Source: Brumimicrobium ulvae
GTDB lineage: Bacteria; Bacteroidota; Bacteroidia; Flavobacteriales_D; Crocinitomicaceae
Direction of reading: 5' to 3'
DNA: 64,000 nucleotides
NCBI RefSeq assembly: GCF_947504225.1
Contig: NZ_CANNGT010000003.1
Coordinates: forward strand, 182,288 to 246,287
Both the position numbers and the translations under genes were made by a program. The notes beneath the pieces are model-generated. The model searched no databases. It was not told the origin of the DNA and saw only the letters and a list, made by a program, of their open reading frames with translations. Shown piece by piece: positions 9,125 to 16,791 of the stretch; within the stretch, counting starts at the first letter, position 1; each line of letters starts with the position of its first letter.

Positions 9125-9987
9125 TCTATTTATTGCTAAGCATACTTTGTTCAACTTTAATTCTGGTCATTTTCAGAATTTTCGAACGCTATAGCATCAA
9201 TGTTTTTCAAGGAATAGTTTACAATTATATCACGGCATGTGCGGTCGGTTTTTTAATTTTCGGAGGTGAATGGAACAATGAACATTTAGCACAAGGCACA
9301 TGGATTCCTTATGTATTTATTGTTGGAACATTGTTCATTAGTTTATTTTCAATGATGGGCATCAGTTCGCAGAAGAACGGAATAGGAATTACATCAGTCA
9401 CCGTAAAAATGAGTTTAGCAATTCCTGTATTGGCAGCAATTTTCTTATACAACGAAGCTGTATATTGGTCCAAAGTTCTCGGAATTATCGCAGCATTAGT
9501 AGGCGTATTTTTAATTACTTATCCTTCTAAGAAGGGAAAAGTAAAAGGAGATAAAAGCAGCGTCTTATTTCTATTGGCTTTATTTCTTGGAAGTGGATTA
9601 TTGGATACCATCATCAATTATGTAGAAAAAGTTGCGGCAGGTGAATTATCCTTGGCTTTATTCTCTGCCTTGGGTTTTGGAGTTGCTGCGAGCATTGGGC
9701 TCATCATTATGTTCTACAGGAGCTTTCGCAAAGAAATACAGTTACAAAAACGCGCTATTATTGGAGGGATTCTGCTGGGTATCCCCAATTATTTTTCCAT
9801 TTATTTTTTAATGATGGCCATTCGTTTTTCAGGGTTTTCAGATTCAGTTACCTACGCAATTAACAACACAGGTGTCGTAATGGGCTCATTTTTGGTGGGC
9901 ATTTTGGCATTTAAAGAAGCAACAACAGCATTAAAAATCATTGGAGGAGGAATTGCGGTGATTGCCATTCTACTTTTGACCTTATAA
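9121..9987 (+). CDS. DMT/EamA-family membrane transporter
   Basis: The 288-residue protein has about ten hydrophobic helices arranged as two EamA-like halves, typical of drug/metabolite transporters. The substrate is unknown. Translation overlaps ribD by ATGA, so one could guess at a flavin precursor or related metabolite. But EamA proteins are highly variable in substrate and I see no RFN element or other flavin signal, so this link is only positional. Confidence 0.82.
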   Translation: MIYLLLSILCSTLILVIFRIFERYSINVFQGIVYNYITACAVGFLIFGGEWNNEHLAQGTWIPYVFIVGTLFISLFSMMGISSQKNGIGITSVTVKMSLAIPVLAAIFLYNEAVYWSKVLGIIAALVGVFLITYPSKKGKVKGDKSSVLFLLALFLGSGLLDTIINYVEKVAAGELSLALFSALGFGVAASIGLIIMFYRSFRKEIQLQKRAIIGGILLGIPNYFSIYFLMMAIRFSGFSDSVTYAINNTGVVMGSFLVGILAFKEATTALKIIGGGIAVIAILLLTL

Positions 9988-10023
9988 TCTCACTTTTTAT
10001 TGAACTAAATTGCCTTCCTTGAA

Positions 10024-10054
10024 TTGGCAGTAAAGAAATAATAGCTTAGATTTG
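10024..10054 (+). promoter_or_regulatory. Bacteroidota-type promoter of clpS
   Basis: A -33 element TTG (10024-10026) is separated by 20 bases from a perfect -7 element TAGATTTG (10047-10054), matching the consensus TTG...TAnnTTTG for the primary sigma factor of Bacteroidota. The clpS ATG lies 30 bp downstream. Confidence 0.7.
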
Positions 10055-10083
10055 CATTTAGTAAACAATTGATAAAAGTTAAA

Positions 10084-10353
10084 ATGAATACAGAAACATT
10101 ATATGAAGAGGAGGTTCTAGAAACGCAAGTTACAGAACATAATTTGATTGTTTTCAATGATGATGTGAACACTTTTGATCATGTGATTGAATCTTTAATC
10201 AAGGTTTGTGATCATGATCCTATTCAAGCTGAGCAATGTACAACATTAATTCACTACCGTGGAAAATGTGATGTTAAGTCAGGAGAATTTGAAAAACTCG
10301 CCAGTATGTGCACAGGATTGTTGGACCGCGGAATTTCTGCTGAAGTTCACTAA
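10084..10353 (+). CDS. clpS: ATP-dependent Clp protease adaptor ClpS
   Basis: Adaptor that delivers proteins with destabilising N-terminal residues (N-degrons) to ClpAP/ClpCP-type proteases. The 89-residue protein has the conserved core: 'VFNDDVNTFDHVIESL' (binding pocket) and 'AEQCTTLIHYRGKCDVKSGEFEKL'. The frame is open from a TTG at 10069; the ATG at 10084 gives a normal N-terminus and follows a good promoter, so it is preferred. It is a single-gene unit with no clpA neighbour in the window. Confidence 0.93.
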   Translation: MNTETLYEEEVLETQVTEHNLIVFNDDVNTFDHVIESLIKVCDHDPIQAEQCTTLIHYRGKCDVKSGEFEKLASMCTGLLDRGISAEVH

Positions 10354-10434
10354 ATCCATCCCTCGTTTACCCATTGATTTACAGAGGGATTATTAAAAAC
10401 ATTAAAGAAAATCAATTTATTTTTCATTTTCTTC

Positions 10435-10464
10435 TTGTTTAAAGGAAATAAATCATTACTTTTG
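10435..10464 (+). promoter_or_regulatory. Promoter of the tRNA-Arg gene
   Basis: TTG at 10435-10437, a 19-base spacer and a perfect -7 box TACTTTTG at 10457-10464. The tRNA begins 45 bp further on, so a short 5' leader must be removed. Confidence 0.75.
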
Positions 10465-10509
10465 CACCCGCTATGCACGAATAGCGAAACACATTAAAAA
10501 ATTAAAAAT

Positions 10510-10583
10510 GGCTCCGTAGCTCAACTGAATAGAGCACTACATTACGGCTGTAGAGGTTTCAAGTTTGAATCTTGACGGGGTCA
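10510..10583 (+). tRNA. tRNA-Arg, anticodon ACG
   Basis: A full cloverleaf folds by eye: 7-bp acceptor stem GGCTCCG/CGGGGTC (with G-T pairs), D-stem GCTC/GAGC, anticodon stem CTACA/TGTAG with loop TTACGGC (anticodon ACG), five-base variable loop and T-stem TCAAG/CTTGA. The discriminator is A and CCA is not encoded. The A34 is expected to be edited to inosine by TadA so that CGU, CGC and CGA are read. Position 19 in the D-loop is A and position 56 in the T-loop is T, in place of the usual G19-C56 pair; the two changes compensate each other. Its own promoter and terminator flank it. Confidence 0.93.
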
Positions 10584-10590
10584 CAAAGCA

Positions 10591-10621
10591 AAAAAGCTTC
10601 CACTTAGGTGGAGGCTTTTTT
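10591..10621 (+). terminator. Terminator of the tRNA-Arg gene
   Basis: A stem formed by AAGCTTCCAC and GTGGAGGCTT (one G-T pair) is followed by a T run ending at 10621. It starts 8 bp after the tRNA. Confidence 0.85.
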
Positions 10622-10704
10622 CATTTTATACTTTGTGTGAACGATTGAAAAAAATCAAGAAAAAATAAAAAAATAGCCAAGCGACCTGAAAGAGTGCTAA
10701 GCAT

Positions 10705-10986
10705 TTATTCGGACCCATCAATAAACCCTGAATTATTGTTTCCGTCGATCAGTAGATTTAAATCTCCAGATTGAGTAATGTATAAAATAATATATGCGTA
10801 ATTATTAGACCCACTGCCATTGGTGAAATCCAAACAACTGGAAGGATTATTTGATGCCGGGGCAAAGTTAAAAGGTCCTGCCACTCCAGGAGTACAAATT
10901 GTGATATTGGTATTACATTGAGCTATGACTTCTTGCGGAAACCAAATTAATATTATGAGTACAAAAAACTGAGCTAATTTTTTCAT
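10705..10986 (-). CDS. Small secreted protein, apparent N-terminal remnant of a larger surface protein
   Basis: The 93-residue product has a clear signal peptide (cleaved near 'VIAQ', residue 22), then a Cys-containing domain start ('CNTNITICTPGVAGPFNF', 'SCLDF', 'YIILYITQSGDLNLLIDG'). From memory, this pattern begins a beta-rich domain found in large T9SS-secreted, multi-domain proteins of Flavobacteriales, where it continues well past the point at which this frame stops (after 'GFIDGSE'). I saw no continuation in the other frames before the tRNA. It may be a truncated gene. It overlaps the preceding gene by ATGA (10983-10986), so the pair is an operon. Confidence 0.55.
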   Translation of the reverse strand: MKKLAQFFVLIILIWFPQEVIAQCNTNITICTPGVAGPFNFAPASNNPSSCLDFTNGSGSNNYAYIILYITQSGDLNLLIDGNNNSGFIDGSE

Positions 10987-11327
10987 AATCTACGTTTTCT
11001 AATGAATATTTCCAGATAAGTGATATAGGAGTCAGTTTCCTCTTGATGTTCTTTTTCCCACTGATGTGCTTCAAGCGAGAATTCGGATTGTCTTAAGTCA
11101 TTCGTAATAGGGTAATTTACTGCTATACTATCTCTACCTTCTTTTATCTGAACAAATACAGCGTTTTCAAGATAACTTGAATCATTATCGAATTGAAATA
11201 TTTTCTCATGAAGGAAATTAATTCTGGTTAGTCGCTTCTCCGGTGTATCAATTTGTGCAACAGAAGTTGAAATTATGAACATAGAGATAATTACAAACAA
11301 CACTTTTATATAAGTAGAATTTTTCAT
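10983..11327 (-). CDS. Hypothetical secreted protein
   Basis: I do not recognise this 114-residue protein. It has a signal peptide (Met at 11327, 'KVLFVIISMFIISTSVAQ'), chosen over the ATG at 11360 because it places the hydrophobic segment at the N-terminus. The mature part is charged and helical, with several Glu/Gln-rich stretches. Its stop codon overlaps the start of the truncated secreted protein downstream (ATGA), so the two are cotranslated. A small helper or periplasmic role is possible, but nothing shows it. Confidence 0.6.
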   Translation of the reverse strand: MKNSTYIKVLFVIISMFIISTSVAQIDTPEKRLTRINFLHEKIFQFDNDSSYLENAVFVQIKEGRDSIAVNYPITNDLRQSEFSLEAHQWEKEHQEETDSYITYLEIFIRKRRL

Positions 11328-11633
11328 TTGAGTAGTAGTTTTTATTCGCTTAATAATCAAGCACTATATATAACGCCTGATATATTAAAAGGATGGCTTT
11401 TTTATCGAGCAATAAAACAACGAAAAACAAAACTATTTGACTAACAAACATTTACGCCGTACCGACCAACCATAAATCGAATAAATAAAAGAGTAATTTG
11501 CCCTTTTTATAATAAAAAAGACAAAATATTTCATTGTTTTTTTGACCAAGCTGAACTAGATTAAACAATACATTTATCCTAAATAGAAAAAAACAGAAGT
11601 CTTTCTATCCCCTTCTTCAAAAATAGCATTCTA
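11328..11633. other. Intergenic stretch of about 305 bp, no gene seen
   Basis: Very AT-rich DNA between the two minus-strand units. Near 11586-11616 a weak hairpin (AGAAG/CTTCT with a 12-base loop), followed on the minus strand by seven T, could terminate the pabA-like gene. A -7-like TAGTTTTG (minus, 11428-11435) is present without a matching -33 box. I see no coding sequence. Confidence 0.5.
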
Positions 11634-12209
11634 CTATATATCCAAAAAATTTTGGATCAAGGCTTTCCCATGTTCACTCAGGATAGATTCGGGATGAAAC
11701 TGAACACCATAAAGTTGAAACTTTTTATGACGCAAAGACATAATTTGTTGGTTTTCGTCGACAGCAGTTATTTTCAATTCTTCTGGAAATCCATTTCTTG
11801 AAACAATCCAACTGTGGTAACGTCCAATTCTAAATGAAGGAGGTAAATTTCTAAACAATGCATCTTGCCTATCCACAACATCAAGTTGAGTTGACACGCC
11901 ATGATAAACCAGGGGTAAATTTTCTAATGTCCCACCGAAGACTTCACCTATGCCTTGCATACCTAGACAAACACCTAAAATCTTTTTAACTGAAGCATAC
12001 CTTTCGATAAGTTTTATCAAAATACCAGCATCTTTAGGTAATCCAGGACCAGGAGACAAAACAACTGTATCATATCGATCAACCTCATCCAAGGTAATTT
12101 CATCATTTCTGAAAACATCTACTACATACTCCCCACTAGATTCAATATAATGGACCAAGTTATAAGTAAAAGAGTCGTAATTGTCTAAAACCAATATCTT
12201 ATTCTTCAC
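11634..12209 (-). CDS. pabA: Anthranilate/aminodeoxychorismate synthase glutamine amidotransferase subunit
   Basis: Class I glutamine amidotransferase that releases ammonia from glutamine for the synthase subunit. The triad is visible: Cys81 in 'GVCLGMQ', and His172 and Glu174 in 'FHPES'. The N-terminal 'LDNYDSFTYNLVHY' and 'LSPGPGLPKDAG' motifs identify the TrpG/PabA group. At 191 residues it is full length. It is alone here, with no trpE, pabB or trp genes adjacent, so a folate (PabA) role is more likely than tryptophan, but sequence cannot decide and many bacteria use one protein for both. Confidence 0.87.
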   Translation of the reverse strand: MKNKILVLDNYDSFTYNLVHYIESSGEYVVDVFRNDEITLDEVDRYDTVVLSPGPGLPKDAGILIKLIERYASVKKILGVCLGMQGIGEVFGGTLENLPLVYHGVSTQLDVVDRQDALFRNLPPSFRIGRYHSWIVSRNGFPEELKITAVDENQQIMSLRHKKFQLYGVQFHPESILSEHGKALIQNFLDI

Positions 12210-12368
12210 GTTTCAAATATAGAAAAAAACTGTTGTACTGATTCACAAAAAAGTCTGTAGAAAAGGTTTTTATTTCTTCTAACTTACGCAGTCGTTGATG
12301 TACAAGTATTGTGTAAAACTATTCGTCTATTCCTCTAAATTGAGGTCGAAAAAACCCCATCTTATTTG

Positions 12369-12376
12369 TATCTTTG
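12369..12376 (+). promoter_or_regulatory. -7 promoter element upstream of dnaE
   Basis: A perfect TATCTTTG lies 20 bp before the dnaE ATG. The nearest TTG (12340-12342) is 26 bases upstream, longer than usual, so only the -7 element is well supported. Confidence 0.5.
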
Positions 12377-12396
12377 AAGCGTAAAATTCAGCTGCC

Positions 12397-15300
12397 ATGT
12401 ATATAGTTTTTGATACCGAAACCACAGGATTACCGAAAAATTGGAATCTACCTTACACCGACACAGACAACTGGCCGAGGTGTATTCAGATTGCTTGGCA
12501 ATTGCACGATGACAAAGGGCAATTGATCGAAGCGAAGGACTATATCATTCGTCCTGATGGGTTTGATATTCCTTATGATTCAGAACGTATCCATGGGATT
12601 TCTACGCTATTGGCCGAAACAGACGGAGTAGCACTTGCTGATATGTTGGAGGAATTCAACAGTGCATTAAAAAGATCAGAATTCATTGTTGGTCAAAACG
12701 TTGGATTTGATATCAACGTGATGGGATCTGAATTTGTGCGTTTAAACATGGAAACGCCGATGCACGACATGCCTATTTTGGATACGTGTACCGAAACAAC
12801 TGCTGAACTTTGTCGTATTCCTGGAGGACGTGGTGGAAAATTCAAGCTACCGACCTTAACTGAACTTCATGAGCATCTATTTGACGTTCCTTTTAACGAA
12901 GCACATAATGCCACTGCCGACGTTGAGGCGACGGCTCGTTCTTTCTTCGAATTGGTTCGTAGGCGAATTTTTACTGCTCAAGAACTGCACAGAGACGAAG
13001 CCTATTTTGAAGATTATTTAGAGGTCAACACTGATATCATACAAGCTGTTGGACTCAAACATGAGAACTTAAAAAAGAAAAGTCAGGAGTTAAAAGAAAA
13101 GTATGAAAATACTGATGAGGTAACCAAAGAAGACATCAAGGAAGGACTTGAAATTTTAGCAGATACTCAGTTTGTTCATCTGCATAACCACTCACAGTTT
13201 TCTGTCCTTCAGTCTACAAGTAACATTAAAGACCTGATCAAGAAAACGGCAGAGTACAATATGCCTGCAGTTGCATTGACAGATACCGGGAACATGATGG
13301 CTGCCTTTCACTTTGAGAAACACATCACAGCCCACAACAAAAACATTCGTAAAGAACGTGAGGAGGCGGAGAAAGAAGGAAAGCCTTTCAACAAGAATGA
13401 AATTACACCGATTATAGGATGTGAGTTTTACATCTGTGAAGACCACACCAATAAAACCGTAAAAGACAATGGTTATCAAGTAGTTTTATTGGCCAAAAAC
13501 AAAAACGGATATCACAACCTCGCTAAAATGTCATCAATTGCCTTTACAGAAGGAAGGTATTATGTTCCGCGTATCGATAAAAAGGTAGTTGAAAAATATA
13601 AAGAAGACATCATTGTACTTTCAGGAAATATGTATGGGGAAATTCCATCTAAAATCTTGAACATTGGTGAAAAACAAGCTGAAGAAGCACTGATATGGTG
13701 GAAAGAACAATTTGGTGATGACTTTTACTTAGAATTAATGCGTCACGACCAAGAAGACGAACGCCGTGTGAACGAAGTCTTATTGCGTTTTGCCAAAGCA
13801 CATGAGGTTAAAATCGTGGCCACAAACAACACCTTTTACCTGAACAAATCAGACGCTGGTGTTCACGATATATTACTCTGTATCAAGGATGGTGAAATGG
13901 TGGAGACACCAAAAGGTAGAGGTCGTGGTTTTAGATATGGATTGCCGAATGACAATTATTATTTCAAGTCTCCAGACGAAATGAAGGAGTTGTTTGCCGA
14001 TCTTCCGGAAGCAATTGAAAACACCATGGAGATTGCTAATAAGTGTGAGAAGTATACACTCGCCAGTGATATTTTACTTCCTGCATTTGATATTCCTGAA
14101 GAATTCCAAGATCCTAAAGATTTAGAGGATGGAGGTAAACGAGGAGAAAATAATTATTTGCGTCACCTGACTTATGAAGGGGCGAAAAAACGCTACCCTG
14201 AAATTACTGAAGAGATTCGTGAACGTTTAGACTTTGAATTAAGCGTTATTGAAAATACTGGATATCCTGGATACTTCTTAATTGTGCAAGACTTTTGTCA
14301 CGCCGCTCGAGACATGGGGGTTGTCGTTGGTCCAGGAAGGGGTTCTGCAGCGGGTTCTGCCGTAGCCTACTGTAACGGAATTACCAATGTTGACCCCATT
14401 GCCTACGACTTGCTTTTTGAGCGTTTCTTGAATCCAGACCGTGTTTCGATGCCCGATATTGATATTGACTTTGATGACGAAGGTCGTGGTCGAATTATCG
14501 ACTGGGTAATTGAAAAGTATGGGGCAAATCAAGTGGCACAAATCATTACTTATGGAACAATGGCTGCGAAGTCATCTGTTAGAGATACAGCACGTGTTTT
14601 AAACCTTCCATTATTTGAAGCTGACCGTTTGGCAAAATTGATTCCAGACACCTCCTTAAAGAATATTTTCGGACTAGACGCCGCTGATTTATCAGCTAAA
14701 TTAAAGGACAATCAAGAGAGCATCGCCATGGCTAACCAACTGATTGACATTTCAAAAGGAAACGATTTACCTGCAAAAGTCTTGGGCAGTGCTCGAAAAC
14801 TGGAAGGAAACGTAAGAAATACAGGAATTCATGCCTGTGGGGTAATCATTACTCCTGGAGACATTACCGAATATGTGCCTGTAGCTTTGGCTAAAGACTC
14901 AGACATGTATTGTACACAATACGATAACTCTGTTGTTGAAGAAGCTGGATTACTGAAGATGGACTTCTTAGGGTTAAAGACCTTAACCTTAATTAAGGAT
15001 GCCGTTGCTTTTGTAAAAGAAAGACACGGTATTGATTTGGTTCCCGATGAATTCCCATTAGACGATCAAAAAACATACGAGCTATTCCAAAGAGGTGAAA
15101 CTGTTGGGGTTTTCCAATATGAATCTCCAGGAATGCAAAAATACATGAGGGAATTAAAGCCCTCAGTATTTGCTGACTTGATTGCAATGAACGCCCTGTA
15201 TCGACCAGGACCTTTAATGTACATACCTGATTTTATTAAACGTAAAAACGGGGAACAAGAAATTGTTTACGACATTGAGGCATCAAAAGAATTCCTAGAA

Positions 15301-16761
15301 GAAACTTATGGAATTACCGTTTACCAAGAGCAGGTAATGTTACTTTCCCAAAAACTTGGAGGTTTTACTAAAGGTGAAGCCGATACCTTGCGTAAAGCGA
15401 TGGGTAAGAAAGTACTTTCTTTATTGGCTGAATTAAAACCAAAGTTTCTGAACCAAGGAGTTGAACGCGGTCATAACAAAGCGAAATTAGAAAAGATATG
15501 GCATGACTGGGAAGCCTTTGCTTCTTATGCATTCAACAAGTCACACTCTACATGTTATGCATGGATTGCATACCAAACCGCTTATTTAAAAGCCAATTAC
15601 CCAGCAGAATATATGGCTTCCGTGTTGAGTAACAACATGAATGACATTAAACAAGTGACCTTCTTTATGGAGGAATGTAAGCGTATGGGACTAGAAGTAT
15701 TGGGTCCAGATGTCAACGAATCAAACTTTAAGTTTACCGTAAACAAAAAAGGGGCAATTCGTTTTGGCTTAGGTGCAATTAAGGGTGTAGGAAGTGGACC
15801 TGTAGATGCTATTGTTGAAGAACGTAGAGAAAACGGACCCTACAGAGATATTTTTGACATCACCAAACGTGTCAATCTGAGAAAATGTAATAAAAAAGCG
15901 TTTGAAGGATTAGCACTTTCAGGAGCACTTGATTCTTTTTCTAACGCACACAGAGCACAATATTTTGTTGAAGAAAATGGCCGAACATTCTTGGCCAACG
16001 CCATAAAATTTGGAAGTAATCATCAAGAAAGTCTAAACTCTAACCAAGTGAGTTTATTCGGTGAAGATTCAGGCGTTGAAACTCCAGCACCAAAAATCCC
16101 AATGGTGCAAGAATGGTCTTCGCTGCAAAAATTAAACAAAGAAAAAGAAGTCGTAGGGATTTACATTTCTGGTCACCCATTAGACGATTATAAAATTGAT
16201 ATAGAATCTTTCTGTAACGGAAGTGTTGAGTTCATTAATAAAGTGGATGAATATAAAAACTTAGAATTCACACTCGCTGCAATTATTACCGAAGTTGAAC
16301 ATCGCCATACCCGAAAAGGTGATCCCTTTGGTACGATAGTGATTGAAGACTATAACGATTCTGCTAAGTTGTTCTTTTTCCAAGAAGACTACGGTAGGTT
16401 CAAAGACTATATGGTGGAAGGATCTTTTATCTACCTGACAGGGAAAGTGCAATCAAAACGTTGGAATCAAAATGAATTTGAATTTAAAGTTCAGAAAATC
16501 GACTTCTTATCAAGTTTGAGAGAACAAAAAGCAAGCGCTTTAGAATTAAAAGTTGCGTTAAGTGAAGTAACCCATACTTTTATTGAAGAAATTGATGCTG
16601 TCTTTAAAGAAAATGAAGGTGCGTTTCAGGTCAAGTTTAAAGTTTATGATACTGTAAATAAACTTGAAGTCGAAATGCCTTCAAGAGCATTAAAGATTGA
16701 TATTAACGATAAAGTCCTCAACACTTTTAAAAGTAGAAATATCGAATACCGATTGATTTAA
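12397..16761 (+). CDS. dnaE: DNA polymerase III alpha subunit with fused N-terminal proofreading exonuclease
   Basis: Replicative polymerase subunit, 1454 residues. Residues 1-190 form a DnaQ-like DEDDh 3'-5' exonuclease with all five key residues: Asp6 and Glu8 ('FDTETTG'), Asp105, His170 and Asp175. A linker leads to the PHP domain from about 258 ('VHLHNHSQFS'). There the usual 'TDHGN' reads 'TDTGN' (His to Thr at 297), so one metal ligand is missing. The polymerase core has 'PDIDIDF' with catalytic Asp687 and Asp689, and Asp856 in 'LLKMDFLGLKTL'. A sliding-clamp motif 'QVSLF' lies at 1217-1221, then an OB-fold domain. The next gene is 30 bp away on the same strand. Confidence 0.96.
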   Translation: MYIVFDTETTGLPKNWNLPYTDTDNWPRCIQIAWQLHDDKGQLIEAKDYIIRPDGFDIPYDSERIHGISTLLAETDGVALADMLEEFNSALKRSEFIVGQNVGFDINVMGSEFVRLNMETPMHDMPILDTCTETTAELCRIPGGRGGKFKLPTLTELHEHLFDVPFNEAHNATADVEATARSFFELVRRRIFTAQELHRDEAYFEDYLEVNTDIIQAVGLKHENLKKKSQELKEKYENTDEVTKEDIKEGLEILADTQFVHLHNHSQFSVLQSTSNIKDLIKKTAEYNMPAVALTDTGNMMAAFHFEKHITAHNKNIRKEREEAEKEGKPFNKNEITPIIGCEFYICEDHTNKTVKDNGYQVVLLAKNKNGYHNLAKMSSIAFTEGRYYVPRIDKKVVEKYKEDIIVLSGNMYGEIPSKILNIGEKQAEEALIWWKEQFGDDFYLELMRHDQEDERRVNEVLLRFAKAHEVKIVATNNTFYLNKSDAGVHDILLCIKDGEMVETPKGRGRGFRYGLPNDNYYFKSPDEMKELFADLPEAIENTMEIANKCEKYTLASDILLPAFDIPEEFQDPKDLEDGGKRGENNYLRHLTYEGAKKRYPEITEEIRERLDFELSVIENTGYPGYFLIVQDFCHAARDMGVVVGPGRGSAAGSAVAYCNGITNVDPIAYDLLFERFLNPDRVSMPDIDIDFDDEGRGRIIDWVIEKYGANQVAQIITYGTMAAKSSVRDTARVLNLPLFEADRLAKLIPDTSLKNIFGLDAADLSAKLKDNQESIAMANQLIDISKGNDLPAKVLGSARKLEGNVRNTGIHACGVIITPGDITEYVPVALAKDSDMYCTQYDNSVVEEAGLLKMDFLGLKTLTLIKDAVAFVKERHGIDLVPDEFPLDDQKTYELFQRGETVGVFQYESPGMQKYMRELKPSVFADLIAMNALYRPGPLMYIPDFIKRKNGEQEIVYDIEASKEFLEETYGITVYQEQVMLLSQKLGGFTKGEADTLRKAMGKKVLSLLAELKPKFLNQGVERGHNKAKLEKIWHDWEAFASYAFNKSHSTCYAWIAYQTAYLKANYPAEYMASVLSNNMNDIKQVTFFMEECKRMGLEVLGPDVNESNFKFTVNKKGAIRFGLGAIKGVGSGPVDAIVEERRENGPYRDIFDITKRVNLRKCNKKAFEGLALSGALDSFSNAHRAQYFVEENGRTFLANAIKFGSNHQESLNSNQVSLFGEDSGVETPAPKIPMVQEWSSLQKLNKEKEVVGIYISGHPLDDYKIDIESFCNGSVEFINKVDEYKNLEFTLAAIITEVEHRHTRKGDPFGTIVIEDYNDSAKLFFFQEDYGRFKDYMVEGSFIYLTGKVQSKRWNQNEFEFKVQKIDFLSSLREQKASALELKVALSEVTHTFIEEIDAVFKENEGAFQVKFKVYDTVNKLEVEMPSRALKIDINDKVLNTFKSRNIEYRLI

Positions 16762-16791
16762 TCAAAAATAAATTTTTTATTATTTTACAGC

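Noticed and set aside
12214-12221. -7-like box TATATTTG on the minus strand before the pabA-like gene
   Set aside because: It lies only 5 bp from the start codon, so the transcript would begin at or after the ATG, and the -33 spacing is 24 bases.
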